Shown: positions 50,910 to 62,247, numbered from the stretch's first letter. The stretch: 64,000 bases of DNA from Streptomyces pseudovenezuelae (GCF_029892565.1 NZ_JARXVH010000003.1:558001-622000); one strand, 5' to 3'. Notes: generated from the sequence alone by a model not told the origin. Program-made: numbers and translations.

Positions 50910-52058
50910 TCACCTCGCCGACTCCTCCAGCGCACGGAGCACGTCCGCCACCAGATCCTCGGGATCCTCGGCACCGACCGACAACCGGATGAAGCCCTCC
51001 GGCACCGCGTCCCCGCCCCAGCGTCCGCGCCGCTCGGCCGTCGACCGCACCCCGCCGAAGCTCGTCGCGTCGTCCACGAGCCGCAGCGCGTCGAGAAAAC
51101 GGTCGGCACGCGTGCGCGTGGGCAGCGTGAAGGAGACCACGCACCCGTAGCGACGCATCTGCCGCGCGGCGATCTCGTGCGCGGGATCGTCGGGCAGCCC
51201 CGGATAGCGCAGCCCGGTCACCTCGGGCCGCTCCCGCAGCGCCTGGGCGACCATGAGGGCCGTCGCGCACTGCCGGTCGACGCGCAGCTGGAGGGTGGCG
51301 ATCGAACGGTGTGCGAGCCAGGCTTCCATGGGGCCCGGAATCGCGCCGACGATCTTCCGCCAACGGCGTACGGCGGTAATCGCCTCGGCGTTGCGCCCGA
51401 CGACGTACCCGAGAAGCACGTCACCGTGCCCGCTGAGCTGCTTGGTGCCGCTGGCCACGGAGAAGTCGGCGCCGAGCTCCAGCGGGCGCTGTCCCAGCGG
51501 CGTGGCGAGGGTGTTGTCGACGGCGACCAGGGCGCCACGCGCGTGTGCCGCCTCGACGAGCCGCCGGATGTCGCACACGTCCAGCCCCGGGTTCGACGGC
51601 GTCTCGATCCACAGCAGCTTGGCGCCGTCCAGCAGGTCCAGTTGGGCGTCGCCCCCGGTCGGCGCCGTGCGCACCTCGATGCCGTACGCCTCCAACTGCG
51701 CGCGCACCAAAGGCAGTGCCTGGTAGCCGTCGTTCGGCAGGACGGCCGTGTCGCCGGCGCTCAGCTGGGAGAAGAGCACCGACGAGATGGCGGCCATCCC
51801 GGAGGCGAAGACGAGCGTCTCGACGTCGTCCTGCCCAGGCGCCTCCAGCTCCTCGATGGCCCGCTCCAGCAGCGTCCAGGTGGGGTTCTCGTCGCGGCCG
51901 TAGGTGTACGGCCCGGTCGGCTCGCCCGGCAGATGGAAGTGGGCGGCGAACACCGGCCCGGGCAGGGTCGGTTCGTGCTTGACCGGTTCGGGCAGCCCCG
52001 CCCGCACCGCGCGCGTGCCGTCACCGTCGCCGTTCACCGGCGTAGCGGAATCACTCAT
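50910..52058 (-). CDS. Cystathionine gamma-lyase (PLP-dependent transsulfuration enzyme)
   Basis: The 382-residue protein belongs to the Cys/Met metabolism PLP family. It has FASGMAAISSVLFSQLSAGD, IETPSNPGLDVCDIRRLVEAAHARGALVAVDNTLATPLGQ, and the PLP lysine in FSVASGTKQLSGHGDVLLG. The C-terminal FGGVRSTAERRGRWGGDAVPEGFIRLSVGAEDPEDL is typical. Cleavage of cystathionine to cysteine is the likely reaction, though related enzymes make or cleave homocysteine. It overlaps the tyrosine phosphatase gene by four bases and ends the holin-phosphatase-lyase operon. Confidence 0.88.
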   Translation of the reverse strand: MSDSATPVNGDGDGTRAVRAGLPEPVKHEPTLPGPVFAAHFHLPGEPTGPYTYGRDENPTWTLLERAIEELEAPGQDDVETLVFASGMAAISSVLFSQLSAGDTAVLPNDGYQALPLVRAQLEAYGIEVRTAPTGGDAQLDLLDGAKLLWIETPSNPGLDVCDIRRLVEAAHARGALVAVDNTLATPLGQRPLELGADFSVASGTKQLSGHGDVLLGYVVGRNAEAITAVRRWRKIVGAIPGPMEAWLAHRSIATLQLRVDRQCATALMVAQALRERPEVTGLRYPGLPDDPAHEIAARQMRRYGCVVSFTLPTRTRADRFLDALRLVDDATSFGGVRSTAERRGRWGGDAVPEGFIRLSVGAEDPEDLVADVLRALEESAR

Positions 52059-52546
52059 GCCGCCCGTCCCTCCACCTGTTCGCGCACCGCGGCGAGCAGG
52101 CCCTCGCTCGCCGTCTCCACCATCTCAAGGCACTCCTCGAAGCCGTCCAGGCCCCCGTAGTACGGGTCCGGTACGTCGAGGTCGTCGCCCGCGGCGGGGT
52201 CGTAGGAGCGCAGCAGGCGCACTTTCGCTGCGTCCTCCGGAGTCGGCGCGAGGCGGCGCAGGGACCTGAGATGGCCGGCGTCGAGGGCGACGACCAGGTC
52301 GAGGCGGGCGAACCAGGACGTCTGGAACTGCCGGGCCGTGTGCCCGCCCTCGTAGCCGTGCTCCGCCAGGACGGAGACTGTGCGCGGGTCGGCGCCGTCG
52401 CCCTCGTGCCAGCCGCCGGTGCCGGCGCTGTCGACCTCGACCAGGTCCTCGAGACCGGCCTCCGCTGTGCGGGCGCGGAAGACGGACTCGGCCATCGGGG
52501 ACCGGCAGATGTTGCCGGTACAGACGAAACAGACGCGATACGTCAT
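52055..52546 (-). CDS. Low molecular weight protein-tyrosine phosphatase
   Basis: The 163-residue protein begins MTYRVCFVCTGNICRSPMAESVF. The catalytic loop C-x5-R is Cys9 to Arg15, and the general-acid Asp lies in DLDVPDPYYGGLDGFEECLEM. Such enzymes remove phosphate from phosphotyrosine; the S. coelicolor counterpart PtpA has been linked to antibiotic production. It starts seven bases after the small membrane gene and overlaps the lyase gene. Confidence 0.92.
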   Translation of the reverse strand: MTYRVCFVCTGNICRSPMAESVFRARTAEAGLEDLVEVDSAGTGGWHEGDGADPRTVSVLAEHGYEGGHTARQFQTSWFARLDLVVALDAGHLRSLRRLAPTPEDAAKVRLLRSYDPAAGDDLDVPDPYYGGLDGFEECLEMVETASEGLLAAVREQVEGRAA

Positions 52547-52553
52547 CGCGTGC

Positions 52554-52931
52554 TCAGTCCCCGTCGGGCAGGACGACGTTGAGCGCCCAGGAGACGACGG
52601 AGATGATCAGGCCGCCCAGGACCGCGGTCCAGAAGCCGTCGACATGGAAGCTCAGGTCCAGCTTGTCGGCCAGCCACGAGGTGAGCAGCAGCATCAGCGC
52701 GTTGATGACCAGGGTGAACAGGCCCAGCGTCAGGATGAACAGCGGGAAGGTCAGCACCTGAAGGATCGGCTTGACCAGGAAGTTCACCACCCCGAAGACC
52801 AGGGCGACGAGGAGCAGGGTCCAGACCTTCTTGCCCGTGCTGTCACCGGTCAGGGTGATCTTGTCGAGCAGCCAGACGGCGACCGCCAGGGCGCCCGCGT
52901 TGGCGATCGTCTTGACTACGAAATTCTTCAT
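52554..52931 (-). CDS. Phage holin family 4-type small membrane protein
   Basis: From ATG 52931 the product is 125 residues (MKNFVVKTIANAGALAVAVWLLDKITL) with four hydrophobic helices, including VWTLLLVALVFGVVNFLVKPILQVLTFPLFILTLGLFTLVINALMLLL. This is the membrane family often labelled phage holin superfamily IV. The family is widespread in chromosomes and there is no phage context here. It heads a three-gene unit with the phosphatase and lyase genes. Confidence 0.85.
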   Translation of the reverse strand: MKNFVVKTIANAGALAVAVWLLDKITLTGDSTGKKVWTLLLVALVFGVVNFLVKPILQVLTFPLFILTLGLFTLVINALMLLLTSWLADKLDLSFHVDGFWTAVLGGLIISVVSWALNVVLPDGD

Positions 52932-52990
52932 GTGTCTGATCGTGGCAGACGAGATCGAAAACGAGCAGTGGGACGAGGGCGACAAGGGCG

Positions 52991-53308
52991 ATGAAGGCAT
53001 TCCGGTTGGACGAACTGGAGGCGGAACGCGCCGCCAACGACGGCGCCTACCTCCAGTTTCTGCGCGAACGGAACATGTCGGTCGGCCTCTACGCGCTCGA
53101 CGCGGGCGACCAGGACCCGCAGCGGCCGCACCAGCAGGACGAGGTGTACTTCGTGGTCAGCGGCCGGGCCGCGATCACGGTCGGCATGGAGACGACCCAG
53201 GTGGCGCGCGGCAGCGTGGTCTACGTGCCCGCGGGCGTGGCCCACAAGTTCCACCACATCAGTGAGGATCTGCGGGTCCTCGTGGTGTTCTCTCCGCCCG
53301 AGAGCTGA
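52991..53308 (+). CDS. Cupin domain-containing protein
   Basis: The 105-residue protein (MKAFRLDELEAERAANDGAYLQFLRERNMSVGLYALDAGDQDPQRPHQQDEVYFVVSGRAAITVGMET) is a single cupin barrel. Metal-ligand candidates are in PHQQDEVYFVVSG and in VPAGVAHKFHHIS. Small cupins may be isomerases, dioxygenases or sensors, so no reaction can be assigned. It is divergent from the small membrane gene, 59 bp away. Confidence 0.85.
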   Translation: MKAFRLDELEAERAANDGAYLQFLRERNMSVGLYALDAGDQDPQRPHQQDEVYFVVSGRAAITVGMETTQVARGSVVYVPAGVAHKFHHISEDLRVLVVFSPPES

Positions 53309-53501
53309 GGCCCGACCTCGGGGTTCCCTAGGGGATCGATCAGGGGAGGACAAGGGATGCGGGGCCCCCGCCAGGCCCCCTGTCGGCCCTAGCATCGAAT
53401 GCAGGACAACAGGCAGGACAACAGAAGGATCCGGCGTCACAAGCCCGGGTCATCGACAGGACCCGGCACCAGCGACGGGCGGAGAGGTAAGGACGACAGC
53501 T

Positions 53502-53714
53502 ATGGGAGAGATCTTCTCGGGACTGCCCTGGTGGGTGAAGTGGATCGCGGTGCCGGTCATCGCCCTGGTCGTGTTCGGCGGGCTGATAGCGAGCGTCGTC
53601 GGCTTCGTCATCGGGCTGCTCTTCAAGGCGCTGGTCTTCGTGGCACTGGTCGGCGGACTGATCTACGTCGTACGGAAGTTCACGTCGAGCTCGTCGTCGC
53701 GCAGCGACTGGTGA
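53502..53714 (+). CDS. Small membrane protein (DUF5326-like)
   Basis: A 70-residue protein starting at ATG 53502, behind GGAGAGG (53481-53487) at rather long spacing. It consists of MGEIFSGLPWWVKWIAVPVIALVVFGGLIASVVGFVIGLLFKALVFVALVGGLIYVVRKF and a Ser-rich tail, with two hydrophobic segments. It resembles short Streptomyces membrane proteins of the DUF5326 group; function is unknown. Confidence 0.7.
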   Translation: MGEIFSGLPWWVKWIAVPVIALVVFGGLIASVVGFVIGLLFKALVFVALVGGLIYVVRKFTSSSSSRSDW

Positions 53715-53910
53715 GGCCCGTGGGACGCCGGTGATCGGTAACAGGAATCACCGGTTCCCTCGCGCGAGGGAAGTTTTCCGGCGGGCCGTCCGCGCGCGGT
53801 GACGGACGGTTAGAGTCCGGAATTCGACGCGGGGACGACCCCGCGAGCGGCGTACACCCCCACCCGTGTTCCCCCGCACGGGCTGCCCCCTCGCGCTCCG
53901 GGAGTGATCC

Positions 53911-55077
53911 TTGGCCACGGTAGGCACCGGCACCGCAACCACAGCCCCCCACACACCCTCAGCCACACCCGCACCGGCGGCCCCGCCGCCGGGACGCCCG
54001 ATCCCCATCCGACCACCTGAGCAGCCGGGCCCGTCGACACAGGAACGTGCGGCGACGCCGACGCCGGCCGACGGTACGACGAGTCCTCCGGCGGCTGGGC
54101 GTACGTCGGCACCTCCACCGCCCGCCACGACGCCTCTGGCGCCCGAGCGCGTGACTGATGAGCGGGCACCGGTGCCCGCGACGCAGCCTCCGGTACGGCC
54201 GGGCCCGACCCGAGCGACAGTGCCGCCCCGCCCGACGCAACCCACTACACCGCCCCGGCCGACGACCCACCGCCCGCCTCAATCGCCCCCGGCCCCCGAG
54301 GCAGCGCACCCGCACGCACACCCCCAGTCCGCCGCCACCCTCATCGGGTCCGTCCAGCGGGCGATGCGGCTCCTGGAATGCGTCGCAGAGCACCCGCACG
54401 GAGCCCCCGCCAAGCAACTGGCCCGTGAGACGGGTCTGGCTCTCCCGACGGCGTATCACCTGCTGCGCACCCTCGTGCATGAGGGCTATCTGCGTCGCGA
54501 CAAGGGGCTGTTCTTCCTCGGCGACGCCGCCGAGCGGCTGAGCAGCAGCGCGGCCCAGCAGAAACGTCGCAGCACGATCGTCGACGCGCTGGCCCACTGG
54601 CGGGACGCGATCGGCGTGCCCGTGTACTACGCCGTGTACCGGGACGGCGAGATCGAGGTCGTGTGCGTGTCCGACACCCCGGGCAACCCGGCGGTCGAGG
54701 AGTGGGCCGACTTCCGCGAGACCGCGCACGCGCACGCGATCGGGCAGTGCCTGCTGTCCCAACTGGACGAGGACGCCCGCCGCGACCACCTCGGGCGCTA
54801 CCCCGTCCAGTCGATCACCCCGTACACGGTGCGTGACGACCACACCCTGCTGAGGCGGCTCGAACGGACGCGGAGGATGGAACCGGTCGTCGAGCGGCAG
54901 GAGTACGCGCTGGGGACAGTCTGCGCGGCGATCCCGATCACCGTGGGTGCGACGGCGGCCACGATGGCCATTTCCCTGCCCTCGCATCAGGCCGATCGGC
55001 TGGCGGCCGCGGCCCGGCAACTGCAGAGCGAAGTCGGGCGGATGCTGGGGTCGCTCGCGATCTCTATCAGTATCTGA
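53911..55077 (+). CDS. ssgR: IclR family regulator SsgR
   Basis: The gene lies directly upstream of ssgA and encodes an IclR-type winged helix (LIGSVQRAMRLLECVAEHPHGAPAKQLARETGLALPTAYHLLRTLVHEGYLRR) and effector domain, as expected for SsgR, the activator of ssgA. TTG 53911 preceded by GGGAG gives 388 residues, of which the first 140 are Pro/Thr-rich. The SsgR I recall is about 240 residues, so the true start may be internal (GTG 54150 or GTG 54219). Third-codon GC is lower in the extension. Confidence 0.88.
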   Translation: MATVGTGTATTAPHTPSATPAPAAPPPGRPIPIRPPEQPGPSTQERAATPTPADGTTSPPAAGRTSAPPPPATTPLAPERVTDERAPVPATQPPVRPGPTRATVPPRPTQPTTPPRPTTHRPPQSPPAPEAAHPHAHPQSAATLIGSVQRAMRLLECVAEHPHGAPAKQLARETGLALPTAYHLLRTLVHEGYLRRDKGLFFLGDAAERLSSSAAQQKRRSTIVDALAHWRDAIGVPVYYAVYRDGEIEVVCVSDTPGNPAVEEWADFRETAHAHAIGQCLLSQLDEDARRDHLGRYPVQSITPYTVRDDHTLLRRLERTRRMEPVVERQEYALGTVCAAIPITVGATAATMAISLPSHQADRLAAAARQLQSEVGRMLGSLAISISI

Positions 55078-55176
55078 AAACTCACTCCTTGTGATCTGTC
55101 GCCTACTTTAAGCAAGATGCCAGCAGTGTCAGAGCGATCATTACTGGCCAATCGGTTGCATATGACGGGGTAGGCG

Positions 55177-55614
55177 ATGCGCGAGTCCGTACAGGCAGAG
55201 GTCATGATGAGCTTCCTCGTCTCCGAGGAGCTCTCCTTCCGTATCCCGGTGGAGCTGAGTTACGAGTCCTGTGATCCCTATGCCGTGCGGCTGACCTTCC
55301 ATTTGCCGGGCGACGCCCCGGTGACGTGGGCTTTCGGCCGCGAGCTGCTGATCGACGGGGTGGGCCGGCCGACCGGCGAGGGGGACGTACGGGTCGCGCC
55401 CGCCGACCCCGACTCCCTGGGCGAGCTGCTGATCCGGCTTCAGGTCGGCGGCGACCACGCACTGTTCCGGTCGTCGACGGCGCCGGTCATCGCCTTCCTC
55501 GACCGCACCGACAAGCTGGTGCCGCTCGGCCAGGAGGGTTCGCTCGCCGACTTCGACGCCCATCTCGACGAGGCGCTGGACCGGATCCTGGCGGAGGAGC
55601 AGAGCGCGGGCTGA
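55177..55614 (+). CDS. ssgA: SsgA, sporulation-specific septation activator
   Basis: The 145-residue protein starts MRESVQAEVMMSFLVSEELSFRIPVEL. It contains FHLPGDAPVTWAFGRELLIDG and VIAFLDRTDKLVPLGQEGSLADFDAHLDEAL, clear hallmarks of SsgA. SsgA localises SsgB and so FtsZ at sporulation septa and is found only in actinomycetes that sporulate. The gap from ssgR is 99 bp and should hold its SsgR-dependent promoter. The presence of ssgA fixes the organism as a sporulating streptomycete relative. Confidence 0.95.
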   Translation: MRESVQAEVMMSFLVSEELSFRIPVELSYESCDPYAVRLTFHLPGDAPVTWAFGRELLIDGVGRPTGEGDVRVAPADPDSLGELLIRLQVGGDHALFRSSTAPVIAFLDRTDKLVPLGQEGSLADFDAHLDEALDRILAEEQSAG

Positions 55615-55786
55615 CGGGGTCGGGGGGTCGGGGTAGGTCGGAATTCGGTGTGGGTCCGGGCGGCAGGCGGGATGCTTGAGCAGGCGTTGCGGGGTTGTGC
55701 AGTAACGCTTCTTCTCTGACGTGCTCCCGCGCTGCCCTACTGCCGCACTACCGCACTGCCGGGCCCCAGCACCAGCCGTCCGCCGC

Positions 55787-57565
55787 TCAGCGCTTACGGC
55801 GCCGACCGTGTCCTGTGCGGGTCTGGATGGGTGCGGTGTCGGTGATCGTCGAACTCGAGGCCGAGGACGGACCCGTGGGCGCCGCGGTAGCCGTCGCTGC
55901 GGCCGTCTCCTGCGTCGGGCGGTCCGCCGAGACCACCAGAGCCGCGAGGAGCGTGGTGACCGGCACCGAGGCGACCAGGCCGATCGAGCCGACCAGGGTG
56001 CGGACGATCTCCTCCGCCACCAACTCGCTGTTGGCGACCGACCCGACGCTGCTCTGCGCGATGGAGAAGAGCAGCAACAGCGGCAGTGCGGCGCCCGCGT
56101 AGGCGAGGACGAGCGTGTTGACCACGGACGCGATGTGGTCGCGGCCGATGCGGATGCCGGCCCGGTACAGCCCGCGCCAGCCCATCGAGGGGTTGGCCTC
56201 GTGCAGCTCCCAGACCGCCGAGGTCTGGGTGACCGTCACGTCGTCGAGGACACCGAGCGAGCCGATGATGACGCCGGCGAGCAGCAGACCGCTCATGTCG
56301 ATCGACGGATACAGGCCATGGATCAGCCCGGTGTTGTCGTCGGTGTTGCCGGTGAGCGCGGCCCAGCCGATGAACTGCGAGCCGAGGACGCCGATCAGCA
56401 CCAGTGAGATCAGCGTGCCCAGTACCGCCACGGATGTTCGGGCGGACAGACCGTGACACATGTACAGGGCGATCAGCATGATGGCGCTGGCCCCGATCAC
56501 CGCCACGAGCAGCGGGTTCGAGCCCTGCAGGATCGCGGGCAGGATGAAGAAGTTGAGGATCATGAAGCTGATCGCCAGCGCGACCAGGGCCATGACGCCC
56601 CGCAGTCGGCCCACCACCACGACGGCGAGCGCGAAGATGCCGGCGAGCACGCCCATCGGGATCCGGCGGTTCACGTCGGTGACCGAGTACTGCAGGTCCT
56701 TGGGCGCCGAGGGCTCGTAGGCGACGACGACCTTCTCGGCCTCGTGCAACTGCCGCGACTGGTCCGGCTGCACGATCTCGGTGAACGTACGGCCCTTGTC
56801 GTTGCCGGTGTCGACGCGGATGGTCGCCTTCTTGCAGGTGCCGTTCTCCTCCTGCTGGGCGGAGCTGCCCTCGGCGGTGGAGGTGTCCCCGGTCGACGAC
56901 CCGGCCGAGGCGTTCACCGACTTGCAGCTCACGCTCTGGACCTTGGTGACCGTCGCCTGCTGGGTCTGCCGGTCGAAGCCCACGCCGGTGCGCTCGTGCG
57001 CCGGGGCTCCGCCGGGCCACAGCACGACCAGCCCGACCACCACGGCCGCGGTGAACGGGATCAGGATCGCGGCGATGACCTTGCGCAGGTGCTTGGAGAC
57101 GGGGGCCGCGGGGCCGTGACTGTGACTGTGTCCGTGACCACCGCCGGAGCCGGATCCGTGCCCGTGTCCATCGCCGGGAGCAGGCCCATGTCCGTGTCCG
57201 TCACCGGGATCAGGCCCATGTCCGTGTCCGTGTCCGTCACCGGGATCGTGACCGTGGCCGTCCCCCGAGCCATGCCCGCGCCCGGGCTCGTGCCCGCCGT
57301 CCAAGTGGGGTTGCTGACCGCGCCCGCCGTCCAGGTGGGGCCGCTCACCGCGCCCATCGCCCGAGTTGGGCCCGTGGCCGTGCCCCCCGCCGAAGCCGCC
57401 ACCAGCACCTTCACTGAAGTCGTCACCGGAATTGGCGTCGAAACCACCGCCGTATCCACGGCCGTTGCCATCGCCGTATCCACGGCCACCGCCGGGGCCA
57501 TGACCGGGGCCCGGGCCGCGGCGCGGGTCCGGGGGCGGGTACGGAGGCTGATTCGTGGTGGTCAC
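55787..57565 (-). CDS. YibE/F family membrane protein with His/Gly/Asp-rich N-terminal tail
   Basis: The 592-residue protein has about 150 residues of Gly, His and Asp, with repeats such as GDGHGHG and DPGDGHGHGHGPD. One transmembrane helix (VIAAILIPFTAAVVVGLVVLW) and an extracytoplasmic segment follow. The YibE/F core with about eight helices comes next (PMGVLAGIFALAVVVVGRLRGVMAL ... GSLGVLDDVTVTQTSAVWELHEANP). Family function is unknown; transport is likely. The His-rich tail could bind metal ions such as Ni or Zn; that is an inference from composition. Confidence 0.83.
   Translation of the reverse strand: MTTTNQPPYPPPDPRRGPGPGHGPGGGRGYGDGNGRGYGGGFDANSGDDFSEGAGGGFGGGHGHGPNSGDGRGERPHLDGGRGQQPHLDGGHEPGRGHGSGDGHGHDPGDGHGHGHGPDPGDGHGHGPAPGDGHGHGSGSGGGHGHSHSHGPAAPVSKHLRKVIAAILIPFTAAVVVGLVVLWPGGAPAHERTGVGFDRQTQQATVTKVQSVSCKSVNASAGSSTGDTSTAEGSSAQQEENGTCKKATIRVDTGNDKGRTFTEIVQPDQSRQLHEAEKVVVAYEPSAPKDLQYSVTDVNRRIPMGVLAGIFALAVVVVGRLRGVMALVALAISFMILNFFILPAILQGSNPLLVAVIGASAIMLIALYMCHGLSARTSVAVLGTLISLVLIGVLGSQFIGWAALTGNTDDNTGLIHGLYPSIDMSGLLLAGVIIGSLGVLDDVTVTQTSAVWELHEANPSMGWRGLYRAGIRIGRDHIASVVNTLVLAYAGAALPLLLLFSIAQSSVGSVANSELVAEEIVRTLVGSIGLVASVPVTTLLAALVVSADRPTQETAAATATAAPTGPSSASSSTITDTAPIQTRTGHGRRRKR
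57150..57290 (-). repeat. Tandem repeats encoding the His/Asp/Gly tail
   Basis: A unit of about 30 bases, recognisable by GGCCCATGTCCGTGTCCG and CACCGGGATC, recurs imperfectly within the YibE/F coding region. It yields repeated D-G-H-G-H-G-P-D blocks and suggests repeat expansion. Confidence 0.7.
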
Positions 57566-57615
57566 CGCCCGATCATCGCAAGAACGACAGAGGCCCTCTG
57601 TTCACCGCGCCCGAA

Positions 57616-57645
57616 TTGACGCTAGCGTGGAGGCACCTTTGCACA
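57616..57645 (+). promoter_or_regulatory. Candidate thiC promoter
   Basis: TAGCGT (57623-57628) is a good -10 about 20 bases before the riboswitch. A TTGACG (57616-57621) is too close to be its -35, so the exact arrangement is unclear. Confidence 0.4.
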
Positions 57646-59621
<1,976 letters not shown>

Positions 59622-59768
59622 GGCTGAGAGTTGGGGAGTCAGGGCTGAGGGCTCAGGGCTGAGTCCTGACGGCCAAAGGGTGACGAGGGGGCGGACCGCC
59701 CGGCCTGCCCCCTCGGTACCTGCTTCAGCGTTGCCCGACCTCGCCTACCTGCCTCAGCGCTACCTACC

Positions 59769-62024
59769 TCAGCGCTGCCCGCTGAAGTCGTGCGCCGGGC
59801 TGTCCTTCGGTCGCTCCCCGGAGGGCACCGCAGGACCGGTCTGCGTCAGCTTCTCCCCTTCGATGTCCACGTTGGGCAGGACGCGGTCGATCCAGGTGGG
59901 CAGGGACCAGGCGCGTTCGCCGAGGAGGGCGAGGGCGGCGGGGACGATCGTCATGCGGACGATGAAGGCGTCGAAGACGACGGCGATCGCGAGTCCGAGG
60001 CCGAGTGACTTGATCATGGCGTCGTCGCCGCCGACGAAGCCGGAGAAGACGGTGACCATGATGATCGCCGCGACGGTGACGACGCCGGCGCTGTGCTTGA
60101 AGCCGGCCTCGACCGCTGTGCGGGCGTCGGCGCCATGGACGTATGCCTCGCGGATCCGGGTGACGAGGAAGACCTGGTAGTCCATGGCCAGACCGAAGAC
60201 GATGCCGACCAGCAGGATGGGCATCAGGCTCATGATCGGGCCGGTCTGCTGCAGACCGATCAGGTCCTTCAGCCAGCCCCACTGGAAGACCGCGACGATG
60301 GCACCGAGGGAGGCCAGGACGGAGAGGAGGAAGCCGAGGGCGGCCTTGACCGGCACCAGGATCGACCGGAAGACCAGGATCAGCACCAGGATCGCCAGGC
60401 CGACGACGAGCGCCAGGTACGGCACGATCGCGGCGCTGAACTTGTCGGAGACGTCGATGTTGAGGGCCGTCGTCCCGGTCACCAGGGAGCGGGCGTCCGT
60501 CTCCGCTCCGACCTTGTCGGCCAGGGAGCGGATGTCGCCGACGAGTTCCTTGGTGGCGTCGCTGCTCGGCGCGCTCTTGGGGACGACCGAGATGATGGCG
60601 GCGTCGCCCGCCGGGTTGAAGGCGGCCGGGGACACCGCGGCAACGTCACGCAGTCCGGCGAGGGACTTGCCCATCTCCTCGGAACCGGTGTGCGCGACGG
60701 CGGGGTCGCTGTTGTCGACGGTCACCGTGAGCGGGCCGTTGAAGCCGGGCCCGAAGGACTGCGACAGCATGTCGTAGGCCTTGCGCTGGGTGGAGGAGGC
60801 GGCCTTGGAACCGTCGTCCGGCAGCCCGAGTTCGAGCTTCGTGGCGGGCAGGGCGACCACACCGAGGGCGATCACCGCCAGGACCAGGATGCGCGCCGGC
60901 CTGCGCAGTACGCAGGTGATCCACCGCTGTGCCAGTCCCGGACGGCCCGAGACGGATCGAGCCTCGGATCGCGCCTTGGCCGCTCGGAATCGGAAGGGGA
61001 ATCGCTTGCGCGCCTTGTCGGTGACCCGTTCGCCGGCGAAGCCCAGCAGCGCCGGGATCAGGGTGATGGCGACGAGGACGGCGACGACCACGGCACCGGC
61101 GGCGCACAGACCCATCGTGGTCAGGACGGGCAGGTTCACCACGGCCAGGCCCCCCAGGGCGATCACCACGGTCAGACCGGCGAAGACGACGGCCGATCCG
61201 GCGGTGCCGTTGGCGCGGGCGGCGGCTTCCTTCGCATCATGGCCGGCCGCTCGCTCGGCGCGGTAGCGGGAGACGATGAACAGGGCGTAGTCGATGCCGA
61301 CGGCGATGCCCAGCATCGTGGCCAGAGCCGGGGAGCTGCTGTTGAGGTTGAGCGGTCCGCTGAGCGCCGTGACGGCCGTCATGGTCACCCCGACCCCGAC
61401 CACCGCGGTGACCAGGGGGAGGCCGGCGGTGACCAGCGAGCCGAAGGTGAGGAAGAGGATGACGGCGGCCAACGCGAAGCCGATGACCTCGGCCGCCATG
61501 CCGGCCTCGGGGGCCGTCAGCGCGTTTCCGGACGCCTCTACCGTCAGCCCGTGATCACGGCCGAAGTCCAGTGCCTTGTCCAGGCCGGTGTGGTCGTGGT
61601 CGGTCAGACCCGTGTCCTTGACGGAGTAGGTGACCTGCGCATACGCGGTGGTGCCGTCCGCGCTGACCGTCTTCGCCGTGAAGGGGTCGGTGACCTGGTC
61701 TATGTGCCCGGAAGAGTCCTTCACCTCGGCCAGGGTCGCTTCGAGGTCCTTCCTGTTCTCGGCGGCGCCGATCTTCTCGCCGTCGGGGGCCCGCATGACG
61801 ACACGGGCGGAGGCGCCTTGCGCGTTGGAGGCCGGGAACTTCTCCGCCAGCAGGTCGTACGCCCGCTGGGCCTCCGTACCGGGCAGGGTGAAGCTGGAGC
61901 TCTGCGGGCCCGAGCTGTTGGCGGCGGCGGCGCCCATGACGCCCAGGACGAGCGCCCACAGAAGGACGACCAGCCGGCGCCGCTCGAAGGCGGCCCGGCC
62001 GATCCGGTGCAGGAAGGTGGCCAT
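59769..62024 (-). CDS. MMPL family (RND-type) transporter
   Basis: From ATG 62024 (MATFLHRIGRAAFERRRLVVLLWALVLGVMG) the protein is 751 residues with two repeats of one plus five helices and two large extracytoplasmic loops. Family motifs are GIAVGIDYALFIVSRYRAER and FGLAMDYQVFLVTRIREAYVHG, each with a membrane Asp-Tyr pair for proton coupling. MMPL proteins export lipids, siderophores or drugs. It is divergent from a two-component pair that may regulate it. The frame is open to 62147, but I see no better start. Confidence 0.88.
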   Translation of the reverse strand: MATFLHRIGRAAFERRRLVVLLWALVLGVMGAAAANSSGPQSSSFTLPGTEAQRAYDLLAEKFPASNAQGASARVVMRAPDGEKIGAAENRKDLEATLAEVKDSSGHIDQVTDPFTAKTVSADGTTAYAQVTYSVKDTGLTDHDHTGLDKALDFGRDHGLTVEASGNALTAPEAGMAAEVIGFALAAVILFLTFGSLVTAGLPLVTAVVGVGVTMTAVTALSGPLNLNSSSPALATMLGIAVGIDYALFIVSRYRAERAAGHDAKEAAARANGTAGSAVVFAGLTVVIALGGLAVVNLPVLTTMGLCAAGAVVVAVLVAITLIPALLGFAGERVTDKARKRFPFRFRAAKARSEARSVSGRPGLAQRWITCVLRRPARILVLAVIALGVVALPATKLELGLPDDGSKAASSTQRKAYDMLSQSFGPGFNGPLTVTVDNSDPAVAHTGSEEMGKSLAGLRDVAAVSPAAFNPAGDAAIISVVPKSAPSSDATKELVGDIRSLADKVGAETDARSLVTGTTALNIDVSDKFSAAIVPYLALVVGLAILVLILVFRSILVPVKAALGFLLSVLASLGAIVAVFQWGWLKDLIGLQQTGPIMSLMPILLVGIVFGLAMDYQVFLVTRIREAYVHGADARTAVEAGFKHSAGVVTVAAIIMVTVFSGFVGGDDAMIKSLGLGLAIAVVFDAFIVRMTIVPAALALLGERAWSLPTWIDRVLPNVDIEGEKLTQTGPAVPSGERPKDSPAHDFSGQR

Positions 62025-62247
62025 GAGGGTGTGAACTCTCCGTCTGACGAGGGTCTGGCGGCGGTCCGGCAGCCATCTGTCGGCGGCTGTCGGCGCGTTG
62101 GCCGGCGGCCGGGCCTCGGGGGACGGGTCACCGGCCGCCGTGGTCACCAGGTTTCCGCCGGGTCGGGCCGTGGCGTGTCGACCGTTCGGTCGTGACGCGC
62201 ACCGGCCTGTCGGTCATTCGGCCGACACCGATTCAGGCCTGCGCTCC

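Noticed and set aside
52554..52931. Phage holin annotation taken as a sign of prophage
   Set aside because: The family is common in bacterial chromosomes; no integrase, capsid, lysin or attachment site is nearby.
57150..57290. Short tandem repeats considered as a CRISPR array
   Set aside because: Units are imperfect, contiguous without unique spacers, and in frame within the YibE/F gene, so they are a coding repeat.
56453..57619. 388-residue open frame on the plus strand opposite the YibE/F gene
   Set aside because: Its repetitive Val/Ser/Thr translation is the complement of the His/Gly/Asp repeats; the minus-strand gene has real membrane domains.
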